64,000 nt of DNA from positions 1,675,001-1,739,000 of the forward strand of contig VICG01000014.1 in the NCBI GenBank assembly GCA_008692225.1. Direction: 5' to 3'. Positions 11,605 through 23,514 of this stretch are shown here, one piece after another. The stretch comes from Monilinia fructicola. Lineage: Eukaryota; Ascomycota; Leotiomycetes; Helotiales; Sclerotiniaceae. Each line of letters begins with the position of its first letter. Position 1 is the first letter of the stretch. The translations under genes and the position numbers were made by a program. Below the pieces are notes generated by a model, which saw only the letters and a program-made list of their open reading frames with translations, was not told the origin of the DNA and did no database searches.

Positions 11605-14600
11605 ATGGCGGCGCATCATCCATCACCCCCAGCGGGTATGCAATTACACCATGCTGCTCACAATGGTCCTGCTCCACCTGGGATGCCTCAACAGCAGCCA
11701 AACTGGCAAGCTCCTGCTCCATCATCAATGCAACAGCTCACTGCCATGAATGAGTCGGTATGGCTTCAGATTGGTAAGAATTGCTTCCCTCTAACTCTGA
11801 TGGACATCACTAATGCATACGATAGGAAGTCTATCAGAGCTCCTGGGCAATTTAGATGAGGCTATGGCCGCATATGAACATGTACTGCGCACAAATCCGA
11901 GGTCTATACCAGCGATGAATGCAATCAGTTCCATACTGCGCGCGCAAGAACAATTTCCTAAAGCCGTCGAATACTTACAAAACATTCTCAAGTTCGATCA
12001 GAACAATGGGGATGTTTGGGGTAGTCTTGGTACGTGACCTTCTTGGTGTCGTGAAATGGATGACCTTTGAAAGCCTAACATTTTTTAGGGCACTGCTTTC
12101 TCATGATGGATGATTTACAACAAGCATACTCAGCCTATCAACAAGCTCTCTATCATCTTCGAGATCCTAAGGTCAGTGAATTCAGTGCGCCACTTTCATC
12201 CCAAGTCTAACCATTCACTTTAGGAGCCAAAACTTTGGTATGGTATCGGAATACTGTACGATAGATATGGTTCTCTTGAGCACGCCGAGGAGGCCTTCTC
12301 GCAAGTGATGAGAATGCAGCCAGATTTTGAAAAGGCTAACGAGATTTACTTTCGATTGGGTATAATCTACAAACAACAACAGAAGTACCAACAGAGTTTG
12401 GAAGTAAGTCATCTGATCAAATCTTTATGTTTGTGGCAAGTGTTCCTAATGTTCAAAAGTGTTTCCGATATATTGTCACGGTACCACCAACTCCATTGAC
12501 GGAGGAAGATATCTGGTTCCAGATTGGACATGTTCATGAGCAACAAAAAGATGTGAGTCTGAAAGTTGGAATATGGTTGGGGGATTCTGACGGATTGATT
12601 TTAGTACGATAATGCCAAACATGCCTACAAGCGTGTTCTCGATCGGGATCCAAAACATGCAAAGGTCCTTCAGCAGCTTGGATGGCTGCACCATCAACAG
12701 AGCACAAGTTTCCAAAGTCAAGAGCAGGCCATTGAGTACTTGGAACAATCTGTCAGTTCCGGTAAGACTCGTCAATTATGATCGGTCTCACATTTCACAC
12801 GCTAACACGTGGCAGATCAAAGTGATGCACAGAGTTGGTACCTCCTTGGTCGGTGCTACATGTCACAACAGAAGTACCCCAAGGCATACGAGGCCTATCA
12901 GCAAGCTGTTTATCGAGACGGGCGGAATCCGACTTTCTGGTGCTCGATTGGCGTATTGTACTACCAAATTAATCAGTACCGAGATGCGCTCGATGCATAT
13001 TCCCGCGCGATACGCTTGAACCCGTACATCTCCGAGGTCTGGTACGACCTGGGTACACTGGTAAGCTTGCTTCATCTTTATCCGATCGTGTTTGAGACAA
13101 TCTTAACATTTGTATAGTATGAATCATGTAACAACCAGATCAACGACGCTTTGGATGCTTATCAGCGTGCTGCTGAGCTTGATCCTAACAATGTTCATAT
13201 TAAAGCTCGCTTGCAACTATTGCGAAGTGGACAGGCCAATGGTATGGCAGGTCAAGCAGCTGCTCCTTTACCACAAGATGTACATCCTCAAGCTTATCAA
13301 GCATCTGGTGCTGTCGGTCCTCCTGGGCCGCAGTGGGGCAACTCTGCCCCGCAGGCGCAAGCTCAAGGACCCCCTGGAGTCAATGGATGGGGAAGTCGCC
13401 TTGCTGAGATTAACCCCCCTCCGCAACCACCCAATCCATATGAGCAACGTACAACTGATCGCGGTCCAATCCCACCAGCTCCACGTGTGCCGAGTCCTAG
13501 ACAAGAACAACAAATGAGGCCATACCCCGGCGCTGATGCTCGCCAGCCACTTCCACCTCGCGCTCGATCTCCTCCAAGAGCTCCAATGGAAATGAGAGAA
13601 GCTCGAGACCCCAGAGACCCCAGAGATCCCAGAGATCCCAGAGATCCCAGAGACCCCAGAGACCCCAGAGACCCCAGAGATCCTAGAGAAGTCAGGGATC
13701 CAAGAGATCCGCGAGATCCAAGAGACTTGAGAGAACCAAGAGACCCTCGAGACCCTAGAGATCCTAGAGACCCTAGAGATCCAAGAGAATTCAAGGATCC
13801 TCGAGCAGACCCTCGAACAGACCCTCGGGCGGACCCTCGTGCCGCGGACCCTCAACCTCGTGACCCTAGAGATCCGAGAGATCCCCGTGATCCCCGTGAT
13901 CCAAGAGATGCTCGTGACCATCACCCTCTAGGTCCTTATCCGGGACCCGGGGCGGGAGCAGCATCAGGAGTACAGCCGCCACCACCTCCTCATGCACAAC
14001 CACAAAGAGTTGCAAATACAAACTACGCTCCTCCACCTCCAGGTCCACCCTCTGTGTTACCACCAGCTCAAAACGGAATGAATGGTGCTGGTCCTGGCCC
14101 TGGCCCTTTACCCCCTTTCGGCCGTGGTAATAGCCCTCGACCAGAAGTTCGACCCATAATGAGTGCAACTATGGCATCCCCAAAGACCCATTTCCCTAAT
14201 CAACTACCATATGCTCATCATGCCGAGATTCCTGACAGAAGCGGGATTGAGGGAGGTGCTCCACCGCCAGCTACTACTTTATCTGCAGCAGATGCTGCTG
14301 CATCTGTTGATCGTGGTGATAATAGACCACCTTCTGTCGGCCCCAAGCGGATGCGTGAATGGGAGGATGAACCAGCACCAAAGAAGCCTGCGTCAGATGA
14401 AAATCGTGCGCGACTGGAAGATATGCATCATCGAAGACCTTCTACTCCACCTAGAGATCGGGAACAGTTCCGCCGAAGCTCATCTGAAGCTCGTCGGGCT
14501 GAAGATCAACGAAGAATTGAAGAACAACGCCTCTCGGAAGAGCAAAGACAAGCAGATAATCAAAGAAGGGTTGAAGACCAACGCCGCGCAGCCGAGCAAC

Positions 14601-15113
14601 GCGCAGCAGAACAACGTCGTGCAAATGAGAATTATCATCCCTCAGAAGCTGCTCATCACCCCCCAACTCACGGTATGCAAGGCCAGGGTCATCTTCCAGC
14701 TATGCAACAAGATTCGCGTCCGCCACCTCCCCATGCTTACGAAGTCGGCCCCCCACCCCCCATCCCTCGTCAAGCCACTCCCATCAAAGAGGCTCCCATA
14801 GATGATCGTGATCGCCAACAGGTACCAGTATCACAACCACCATCGCTAGCTCAGCGTATGGAGCAACCTCCTCCACCTCCAGTGCAACCTGCACCAGTGA
14901 GTGAACCTGAGCGTGCAGCACGAAAAAATGGATGTAGATGAGAATTATGATGATGATGGAGAAGAGGATAAAAAGGGGGGCATTATTTCAGCACAACCTT
15001 CAGGACCTCCATCCGTCAGTGGTGATCCAAAAATCAATAGCCCGACAGCAGTTAATGGACACTCTACGAATGGATTACCTAATGGACAGCCAAAGGTTGA
15101 GGCGGGCATTTAG
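11605..15113 (+). CDS. CYC8: CYC8/SSN6-type general transcriptional co-repressor (TPR protein)
   Basis: Nuclear TPR adaptor that pairs with Tup1/RcoA and bridges it to DNA-binding repressors. Eight exons: 11605-11773, 11826-12029, 12089-12171, 12224-12403, 12460-12552, 12605-12761, 12816-13060, 13118-15113. All seven introns are 52-59 bp with GT..AG ends, and phases match. The ATG opens a short His/Pro/Gln leader, then about ten TPRs in series with typical motifs such as LGNLDEAMAAYEHVL, LWYGIGILYDRYG, SWYLLGRCYMSQQKYPKAYE and VWYDLGTLYESC. The C-terminal half is disordered, with Pro-rich segments, an Arg-Asp-Pro repeat tract, and an Arg/Glu-rich segment near 14460-14640. A run of six A at about 14924-14929 puts the acidic C-terminal tail (KMDVDENYDDDGEEDKK) in the next frame. 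With one A fewer the protein is 1041 residues and ends at 15113; as read, it stops at 14941. The family is certain from the TPR block; the 3' end depends on that homopolymer. Confidence 0.93.
13604..13914 (+). repeat. In-frame 9-bp minisatellite coding (Arg-Asp-Pro)n in CYC8
   Basis: Roughly 30 units of AGAGAYCCC-like sequence encode RDP triplets, with variants such as REV, REP, REF, ADP and TDP. It lies within exon 8 of the CYC8 gene and does not break the frame. Confidence 0.9.
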
Positions 15114-15705
15114 AATTTTGAAATTAAGCTTCAATGTTTCACACATAGTTAATGCTGGAATTTAAGAAGAATGGGACATTTACATGGATTTCTTTCTTGT
15201 TCTGTGCTTTTCTCACTGGGGAGATAAGAGATGGCGGGGGCGGCGGGGCGGATAGCTTAGGGCAATCGTTTGTAAGAGGGAAAAGAGATTTTCATCTTGG
15301 TTGGGTCGGGATGGGCATATTAAATCACTTCTAGGTGATGGGAATTCATTCCTGAATTCTGCAGGTGGCACGAAGATGAAAAGATGTGTATGGATTTTTG
15401 ATCCCGGATACTGGTGGTCGCTTTCTGGTTTTATTTTCTTTGTCTTGATTGTGTGTATGTGTGTGTACAGTGATTGGGGGGACATACATCTACCCCCATA
15501 GCATGATGTCAATGACAGTTGCTCGAACTTTGGATTTCAAATCTTGATTTGGTCCACTGCATTTTGGTGACTGTGAATGTGAATGTGCATGTGCTTTTAT
15601 TTAGATTGTAAACATGATTACTATTGTATCAATATAATTCAAGTACAGCTGAAAAGGGGTGACAACCGATGTTTGTTGCGGGAGGGTTCTAGATGTAAAG
15701 GGGAG

Positions 15706-15769
<64 letters not shown>

Positions 15770-17493
15770 AAGTAGAGATGAGGTTATGAATGAGTTGAAG
15801 TTGCGATGAGAGGTTCCAAGGTTGTCACAGATGTCCGGGCGATGAGAGAGATGATGAATCAGGTCCAATTAGGATAATAAATCAACCGAGTTTTATGGAG
15901 CCGGGATGCATGAAAGTGGGTGGGATGGATGATTGGGGATGGATGGCTTGCTTGAATCTCATCCGTCTACTCCTTGCCTACCCGACTCGTCTAATGCTTC
16001 CAGATGAGAACGTGACGAGCGTCGGGAGCGCGAGCGGGATCAAGGCGGTGGTGGGGTGTTGGAGGGTTGCGGGTTGCATGAATCTTGGGGTGGGTTGGTG
16101 GGTTGGTGGGTACCTTGGGTGTGCTGGTATGATTGGGTTGCCGCGCCGGTTTACGTCAGTGGGAGAACGAGATTGCGATGGTTGGATCGGGACTCGGGAA
16201 AATGCTTCGGGGCAAGGCTATCGGTTGAGGTGAAGGGATGGCATGCGGACGGTGGGAAGAGTGAAGTGCAGAGCTGGGGGTCTGGTGTTCTTTTTTCGTT
16301 GGTCGGGGGTCGGGGGTCGGTGGTCGGTGGGAGGATGATGTTGGTGTGGTGATGATTTACGGATTTTCTCCGATGGTGTGAGGAGATGCGGCTTGGGGAT
16401 CTGGTGAGATGTCGCTCTCCGTCTGGAGCATTTTGGGGGTTTGGAAGTTGGGCGGGGCTTGAGCGGGATAGATGCTGGATCTGCATGCAACGGGTGGGAC
16501 GGAAGAGCGCAGTATGATTTCTAGGATCCTTCGATGGCTCTGCGCAACGTGGCATGTTGCGCTTTCATTGGGCGCTTGGAATGGTGGCTCCTTAGATATG
16601 CTTGGGGATGTGTGGCTCACAATACACATTTTTGACTTGTTCTGAAAGTCTCGCGTGTCTTGTTGTATTCACGGATTTGGGAAGCTTTGTAGATATAAGA
16701 TGGAGATTCTTCACTGCGATGATTGCGCCGACTTTTTTTGTCAGTTGGAAATTGTTCAGAGCTTCTTGAGGAAGATAGCCGCAGAGCATAGTAGGAAATT
16801 CCGGAGGAAGGGCTGGTGTAACAGGTTTACCGCATAGAGCGTCGGCGTCTCCATGGTGAGAGCCTAGGTGGGTTGGATGTCATGAAAGGATCTTATGGCA
16901 TGTGTAGAGAGTAAAGGTTGAGAACCTTTCGAAGCCCTCCGAACTTTTCGGTAGATTAAAATGGTATAAGATTGCCAAATCGAATACTGTTCTTGGAATC
17001 AAGTCTCTATATGTACTCTAGGAGAGCGGGAGAGGATGTTAGTCATGGAAAGTTGATGAGATCGCAACCTCTTTGACACTGCGAGATGGACGTGTATGAC
17101 GCCGAAATCATGTGGCAAAGCTAAGATTACATAATCATTGTTACTGGCTAACTGTGACATATTGTGTTGTACAGGAAGAACATAAGAAGCTTGTCTTGAT
17201 CAAGTCGTGTAGTATTAGCAAATTATATTGGACAGCTATATACCTTTGAGAGGTATATACCCAGTTATCTCACGCCTTCGCTCGGTACTTGGGTAGGGCT
17301 AATTGATATAGGCAGAATGATCTGGTTGGTGGCAGAGTGAAGGCGGTGTAACATAACCTTGGGCAAATACTTCCGCACGAGAACCACCAGTCATTGCTCA
17401 GATGCCTCGAATATGTTTACCTTTACCCCTAAGCTTCATGCTCTACCGGTCTGGATCCTATATCTAGACTTGGCTAAGTGAACAGTACTATCT
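15114..17493. other. Intergenic region downstream of CYC8
   Basis: No supported gene. It includes the CYC8 3' end, a GA dinucleotide array, and a G-rich stretch (about 16290-16335) with GGTCGGGGG repeats. Open frames around 16150-16630 have no recognisable domain and poor coding character. Confidence 0.5.
15702..15765. repeat. (GA)n dinucleotide array
   Basis: About 32 GA units with one interruption (GAAGAG) near 15721. Confidence 0.95.
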
Positions 17494-18600
17494 CTATATA
17501 TCTTCAGAAATCATCAACTTACCATGGCCCCTCTCCACGAGTTTAAAGCAGGTACACGTATCTTTATATCCTCCTACTCTCTTCTTTTGACATGAACATA
17601 ATTTCATCGACGCACGGTTATCCTGTGCCATCTCTAGGCTTTGATCTTCACTATTCGCATTTGCTGTTTGGATTTTTAAGACCTCATCTGGTGTCGGAAT
17701 ACTTGGTACTCCATTTGACACGGGAATCTTAATATGCTCCTCTCTCGTTTCTGACTATCACCGATGTCTCTTTCTCTGCCGTGGCTATCACATACAAAGA
17801 AAAAAGTCCTCAAACGATCATGATTGCAAACAACATACAGAAAGAATATTCGTAGTCGATGATTATATTTTCAGGCGAGACGGAGTTGTGCGAGCTAGCC
17901 TTTGTCACGATTTGGCGATAGCTATGAGAAATGCAGCACCTGATTCGGAGGCGATGCCAAACAAGAATCCAACTGCGCATGTTTCCTGCGAGGGATGAGG
18001 CCGAGCATCCTCGTTTGGAAATGCACGACAGTGAGGACATTGCCGAGAACAAATAGGAGGGCAAAGAAAATGGGGTACCAGCGGTGTATGTCACTGAGAA
18101 CGAGAGCCTGTGGAATCAAAAAAGCATCACGGTAGATAAAGAAAAAGCAAATTTAGGCAAGTTCGTTTAGTCGTACAATAAGAAAATTGGCTATGCGGGT
18201 TCATGCTATAAAACCTGATGTTCGGCTGTTTCGACAGGATGAATCGATAGGTTCTAACAGGTAAGATGATAAAAGAGTGGCTTACGAGAAGATGACATAC
18301 ACATAATATAACAGGATACCCGAACTCTTTCAGAAAATTTTGAGTTGCCACAAGAAACCATGCCGAGTGACCACAACCAGCAATAATATACGCAGCATCA
18401 GGGGTATATTTTCCAGAGAGACGATTGAGCGGGCGAACGGATGTATTGGTACTGTGGTGTTCATACATGACAGAAAATACTAGAGCAAGAAACCCGAGTG
18501 ATGAGTGTTGTAATTACAGCGGTGTCTGACCACTCGCGAGGATTTGGGATCTTCGGACCTTTCAACGTTTTTCGATGTCATCTTTTACCATATATGGTTG
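17494..18600 (-). pseudogene. Frame-damaged gene for an unrecognised multi-pass membrane protein
   Basis: I do not recognise the family. Reading the minus strand downward, one segment (18468-18286) contains a hydrophobic stretch around YIIAGCGHSAWFLVATQNFL and PVILCVCHLL. It ends at a good GTAAGC donor. After an acceptor near 18112, a second segment contains WYPIFFALLFVLGNVLTVVHF and, one frame over, GFLFGIASESGAAFLIAIAKS. A last possible exon (17754-17494) gives a soluble tail with CSC and CTC motifs. This suggests three or four membrane helices and a cytosolic C-terminus. A missing G near 18018 would join the second and third helices. Start and full exon set are unresolved, so it may be a real gene with sequence errors or a decayed copy. 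Confidence 0.35.
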
Positions 18601-19169
18601 AAATTGGCTTAGGAAGTTTGCAAATATGGCTAGAGGGGCAGTAGCCTAGCTGATTTTCTTACTCTTGCCTTGATAGCCGGTTGTATCTGAGATGAGAGTT
18701 TGGCTTATGAAGCCAGGAGTGCAGGATGAAGATACTACCCGGCCAGGGGTCACGGCTTCTGTATAGCCGACAGGCGGCATTAGGAGTCTATTCTAAGAAT
18801 ATTTGGCTCTTAGAGGATATTCGTTCTTTCAAAATTTGGCCAAGGAGGTTTTGCAGGGACTTTGTTTTCGTTGTATATTGGATCCAAGCTGAGAGTTGTT
18901 CAATCACATTTCACCTGCTCCATGTAATCATGATGGATTCTTCGTACTATCAATCTGGACACATGCAGGATATGCGACTATGTGCAACTTGATCAGCGAG
19001 TGTTCAAGAGAGATGGTTTAACATTACGGTAGTGATACGTCACACTCTTGGTACCATCCTCAACTGCAATATTACCTGGGTACTTGCGGTAAATCTCAAG
19101 GGATAGGGAAGGAGAGGCGAATTAAGTTTGAAGTCACGAAGAAATTATTGAATACAGGATGCTTTGATC

Positions 19170-21159
19170 AGCGGGAATAAACATGTCTTGCTGGAGTTTG
19201 CAGCGGCCTTGAATCCCGAAGCATATTATCTCACAGACTTATCTGTAAAGGAGGTGCTAAGGGGGATGAAGGAGCTCAAATGGCGAAAGCACATGAACAT
19301 GCGGAATTATCGTCACCCAGAGCAGATTATACGCATCATTTGAACGTGGCTGATATCGCCTGAGTTTTGCAATACCCAGAGAAGTTTAAGAAAGGTATAA
19401 TAGTTTGATATCTTCCCTGCAATTTCATAGATCGCAATGGTTTAAAGATGATGGCAGAAATCAGAAATTGCGGAACTGTTGGAATGTTGGAACCACAGAA
19501 CACCGTCTCTCGATTACACAATCATTACCGCACGAATAGAAGACTTCGCGTGCAACTCCAGAGTTCACGGACAATTCATCACAGTCGCATGAAATCTGCA
19601 GGACAGAAAGTCTCAAATCATTACCTCATGTAGGACAAGTCTTTCTACATATACCCCGCCTCCGCCTCCCTCAGATTACCAACGAAATCTAGATGGCCAA
19701 AATGACAGTGGTGCGCTATTTCATGGTGTATCCCTCTCAAGATCGGACTTCTCTCATAAAATCACCTTAGTGGAGATGAAGCATTCGAGAACCAACATCA
19801 GAAATTTTCCCTTCCTTATCCTTCCTTGAAAGAATGGAGTGACGCGACTGATCAAGGTTTCAATTCAAGAATCCTGCCTGTCAAGTTTTGGTATCGTCTT
19901 ATGAATGAAGCAAAGATGTTGGTCAAATATACCATTCCGTGAATGGGCAATGGGATTCAAGAGGACAAGATCTTGGTAGCATGTTCTCGGCCGTTCCTTA
20001 CTCTCTGCCAACTCCATCCACTCTAAAGGCGTCGCATGATACTTATAAGCAATCTTTTCTCCATGACAACAGATAGAACTTTCCAGTTTGCACGTAGATT
20101 AAGTATTGATAACCTAACCAATATGTCTTGGAACTAAAACAGGTCGATGAAATAGCGGCCTTAAACTACAAGGGGAGCATGCATCGGTAATCTGCTGTGA
20201 GTTACAGTCACAGAAGTCAATTACCTAAGAAATCGAAGGTTTCGGTCATTAAATGAAACTTCCTGGCTGTTTGTTCTGGGAGCTTGCAGCTTCAAGAAAT
20301 TTTAAAGAGGCGAACCTTTAGCCACACGAAACCATGATTCGAAACATGTCTGGATTCTAGTGGGCAAAAATCCAATAATTGTATTCAAACGTACTGCGAG
20401 ATCGTGCAGATGTGTCGCAGTTCTATATGGCTCACTCCAGTAGGTGTAAAAAGTGTGGCGTATTTGATTACAAGAGATCATCATTCCTCTATCATTACGT
20501 ATAAAGATGGAGGGGTTGTATATCGGGAGGTGAAATTTCGATTGAAGATATTGGGGGCGGGGAGAAAACCGTTGTGTAGAAGAGAGAGATTCTGTGTATA
20601 CGCTGATGAGTGAAATAACTAGGGGCTCGGTTGGACTACCCAATCGTAGATGTTTACTTTTCTTCAAATGATCGTGTTCGCTACGCTTACGATGCTCAAG
20701 CTCTGAATCTCCCAATAATCTCCCGAGAATATCTCAGTTCACATACAAGAAGATTATCTGTAGGTCTGACACAAGTTAGCTATGCTGAATTTGTGGAATA
20801 GGATGTTACAGTTCCGCCTCTTTGCACGTGTTCAACTTCCAGAGGCACTAATTCGAAAAATATGACAGCTGTGATGGACCGCATGAAACTTCTTTCGAGT
20901 TGGTCTTAATACTGACATCACATTATATGACTGGCATGGCCAAAACCCTAAGTTCGAGGAACTATCCCGACTAGAAATTGGAAGTGAGAAAGAGGACCCG
21001 AGACTCAATTGGTCATTTTGTGAAGTTGATATCTCACTCCACCACAAAATTTGTTTTGTTGTCCAAGACCTTGCAGAGACCATCGCGAAGCTACCGCCTT
21101 CTGATGACAAGACATTTCTTCCGAGCCGAACAGTTTCTTTGAATCTCAAGGACTCATAG
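19170..21159 (+). pseudogene. Run of coding-like segments in shifting frames (decayed or mis-sequenced gene)
   Basis: No family recognised. Several + strand segments have normal protein composition but no ATG and are separated by stops or frame changes. One near 19185-19338 contains LLEFAAALNPEAYYLTDLSV. One near 19452-19860 contains SEIAELLECWNHRTPSLDYT and has one TGA inside. One near 19766-19941 contains FWYRLMNEAKMLVKY. One at 20622-20801 contains LDYPIVDVYFSSNDRVRYAY. One at 20887-21159 contains LNWSFCEVDISLHHKICFVV and LAETIAKLPPSDDK. Their common strand and order suggest one gene of about 600 residues. Both in-frame stops and frame changes are present, so decay is more likely than simple sequencing error. 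The 5' end is uncertain and weaker signal reaches back to about 18900. Confidence 0.35.
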
Positions 21160-22508
21160 CTGATGCCTACCTCTCCGTTATCTACCGCAACTGAGCCGAT
21201 GCAAATCGCCGTTGCATTCTGGAGAGCTCGCTTCCTGCATTAAGAGCTGGCTCAAGACTTCTTGTTGACGAAGTAGTGCGAAATAATGGGGAGAGTCCCC
21301 CAATCGATGGTTTGAAGAGAAAATATCCAGGCCCTTATCTTCTCCACAGTTTCGACCCAATCCTATAAGAACTTCAGTCAATTAGACATCTCAGACTTAG
21401 GGGGAAGGATAGATAGATGATGAGATATATAGGAGCGCAAGAGAAAGTCATACACGAATATAACAACCCTGTAAGATCTGCGATTCCAGAGTTCAAGTTC
21501 GAGGGCTGTACCAATATCCAAAGCCGTGGGTAGTACACTCGGAATACATGAATCGGCTTTCATCGAGTAGAAGAGAGTGTATCACAAGAACGAAAGTTCT
21601 TAGTGGTCTTAGGCAGACAAATCTTGCTTTGGACACTTATAAAAAATCCTATTCATGTTTGACTCGATCCAGATTTTGGATCAACTGAATAAGCACTCAT
21701 TTAATCGCAGATATCTCCTCTATTGTGACATTTGATCTCGCTCTTGAAGCCTCAAATGTTATGTTGACCATTAGCTGATATGGGAGTACTAGTCTTCGAA
21801 CTATTGATCGGGTTTCTTTCCAATCCCATCGTCGCATGACTGCTCGGATGATTGTCAGTTTCGCGGCCATGCATTATGATCGTTCGCAATAATGATCAAT
21901 GGCACACTTGACTAGCTAGGTAGGAGAGTAGGAGAGTAGGATAATGTAAGGGGCATACATCTCTATACCGCTCTTATTCTGCCATTAGTTCTAACCCGTC
22001 AGCACTAACCATTTTGGATGTACTCGCGACATTTATTAATAATCCATTCTATCATTCGAACTAAACCCCCTCCCCCATTCATGGATCCGGAACCGAAACC
22101 GCTTTGCTTGATAATGAATTCTCTCAGCTTACCACCTTCTTATCCTCAACACACCAAAATATTCGATGGAGTCAGCCTCGATACTGAAGTGATTTGTCAG
22201 ATTGAAGCCCCATTGCCCAATTAGGTGCTATATCACCATCTCATAAGTGGTAACGATGCACAAAACTGTACTCGGATCGTCCATTCACCCGCTCCGCGTT
22301 CATAACTTTTCCAGGATTTGTCCATAGCTTCTTGATGGCTTCAAGAGTAGGAACACATACAAAGCACCATCCCAGTGGTTAGAGTAGGTATATAAAGAGG
22401 AATCCCCCCTCAAGCAAGTCTTCGTTCAAATCCTTAAACCGATTCAAGCATCATCAGCATCATCAAAATCAGTTTTCCGTACTGTACAAATCAATCACCT
22501 CTCCCAAA
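21160..22508. other. Intergenic region and GST promoter
   Basis: No supported gene. A 68-codon ATG frame at 22018-22224 is Pro-rich and has no recognisable motif. The last 120 bp hold the TATA-like site and leader of the GST gene. Confidence 0.5.
22389..22397 (+). promoter_or_regulatory. TATA-like element of the GST gene
   Basis: TATATAAAG lies 112 bp before the ATG at 22509. CATCA repeats follow in the leader. The position fits an ascomycete core promoter, but the transcription start is not known. Confidence 0.45.
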
Positions 22509-23259
22509 ATGGTGCTCAAACTCTACGGCATGCGTCAAGCAACTTGCACTCAGCGGGTACTCACCACACTCTCTGAAAAGGGAATCGAATTCGAGCTTGT
22601 CGTCGTCAATCTCAGGGCAGGAGAGCAGAAAGAACCTTCGCACCTTGAAAAGCAACCTTTTGGAAAGGTTCCAGTGCTCGATGACGATGGCTTCTTGATC
22701 TATGAGAGCAGAGCCATATGCAAATATCTTGCTCGAAAGTATGCTGATAAAGGCACGAAGCTCATTCCTGTAGAAGGGGATTTAAAAGCATATGGGTTAT
22801 TCGAACAAGTAGGTTTATCTGTACAGTATTCTTGAGAAAGATAATTAACGCTTCGCCAGGCTTGCTCATTGGAACAGGCTTACTTTGATACTGAAACTTT
22901 CGGTGTCTGGTTTGAAAATGCAATCAAACCGTGAGTTCCTCATCTTCCAATCTTATGAGGATGTGAATACTAACAAAAGCAGTCGAAGAGGCTGGGGTGC
23001 CACCAGTGAGGAGACTGTTCAAAAACATCTGCAAACACTCGACAAGAATCTCGCTGTCTACGATCAGATTCTTTCGAAGCAGAAGTATCTTGCGGGAGAT
23101 GAGTTTACATTGGCTGATTTGTTCCATTTGCCACATGGTACACAGGCATTAAAATATGGGTTTCAAGATCTACTTGGGAAATACCCTCACGTGAATAAGT
23201 GGTGGGAAGGACTTCAAGCTAGGGAAAGCTGGAAAGAAGTTGTTGCAGGGGCTGCTTAG
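22509..23259 (+). CDS. Glutathione S-transferase, phi-like
   Basis: Cytosolic GST that conjugates glutathione to electrophiles or reduces peroxides. Exons 22509-22808, 22860-22930 and 22983-23259 join cleanly across two introns of 51 and 52 bp to give 215 residues, the usual family length. Residues 1 to about 82 form the thioredoxin-fold domain: LKLYGMRQATCTQRVLTTL, then PFGKVPVLDDDGF with the cis-Pro, then YESRAICKYLARKY with the ESRAI glutathione-binding motif. Residues from about 90 form the helical domain with LAGDEFTLADLFHLP. Where phi-class enzymes have the catalytic Ser (about position 11), this protein has Ala followed by Thr and Cys, so the catalytic residue is uncertain. A TATA-like site lies 112 bp upstream. 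There are no frame problems, unlike most neighbours. Confidence 0.93.
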
Positions 23260-23514
23260 CCTTATCATGAGCTTCTGTCATGGTACATGATCGTTAAGAG
23301 CCTACCAACCATTTTCATGTATTATGGTTATATGCATTTAAGTTGCACGAAGTATAGCATTGCCCGATTGACCCTGTCATCACCCTATTTCTCACCTGCC
23401 TCCCTCGTTTCGTGCCTCTCAGTGCCTCTACTGCTTTGATCATTTTCTTAGCCTCAACTCTCCTCTGATATTCATTACTTCTTTTTTCTTTCACGATCTT
23501 AAAAGTCCAATTAC

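Noticed and set aside
13268..13924. 218-codon minus-strand frame over CYC8 exon 8
   Set aside because: Antisense shadow of the Arg-Asp-Pro repeat; composition is only Ser/Arg/Ile/Gly repeats.
22018..22224. 68-codon ATG frame before the GST
   Set aside because: Pro/Leu-rich, no motif, and overlaps the GST upstream region; not strong enough to list.
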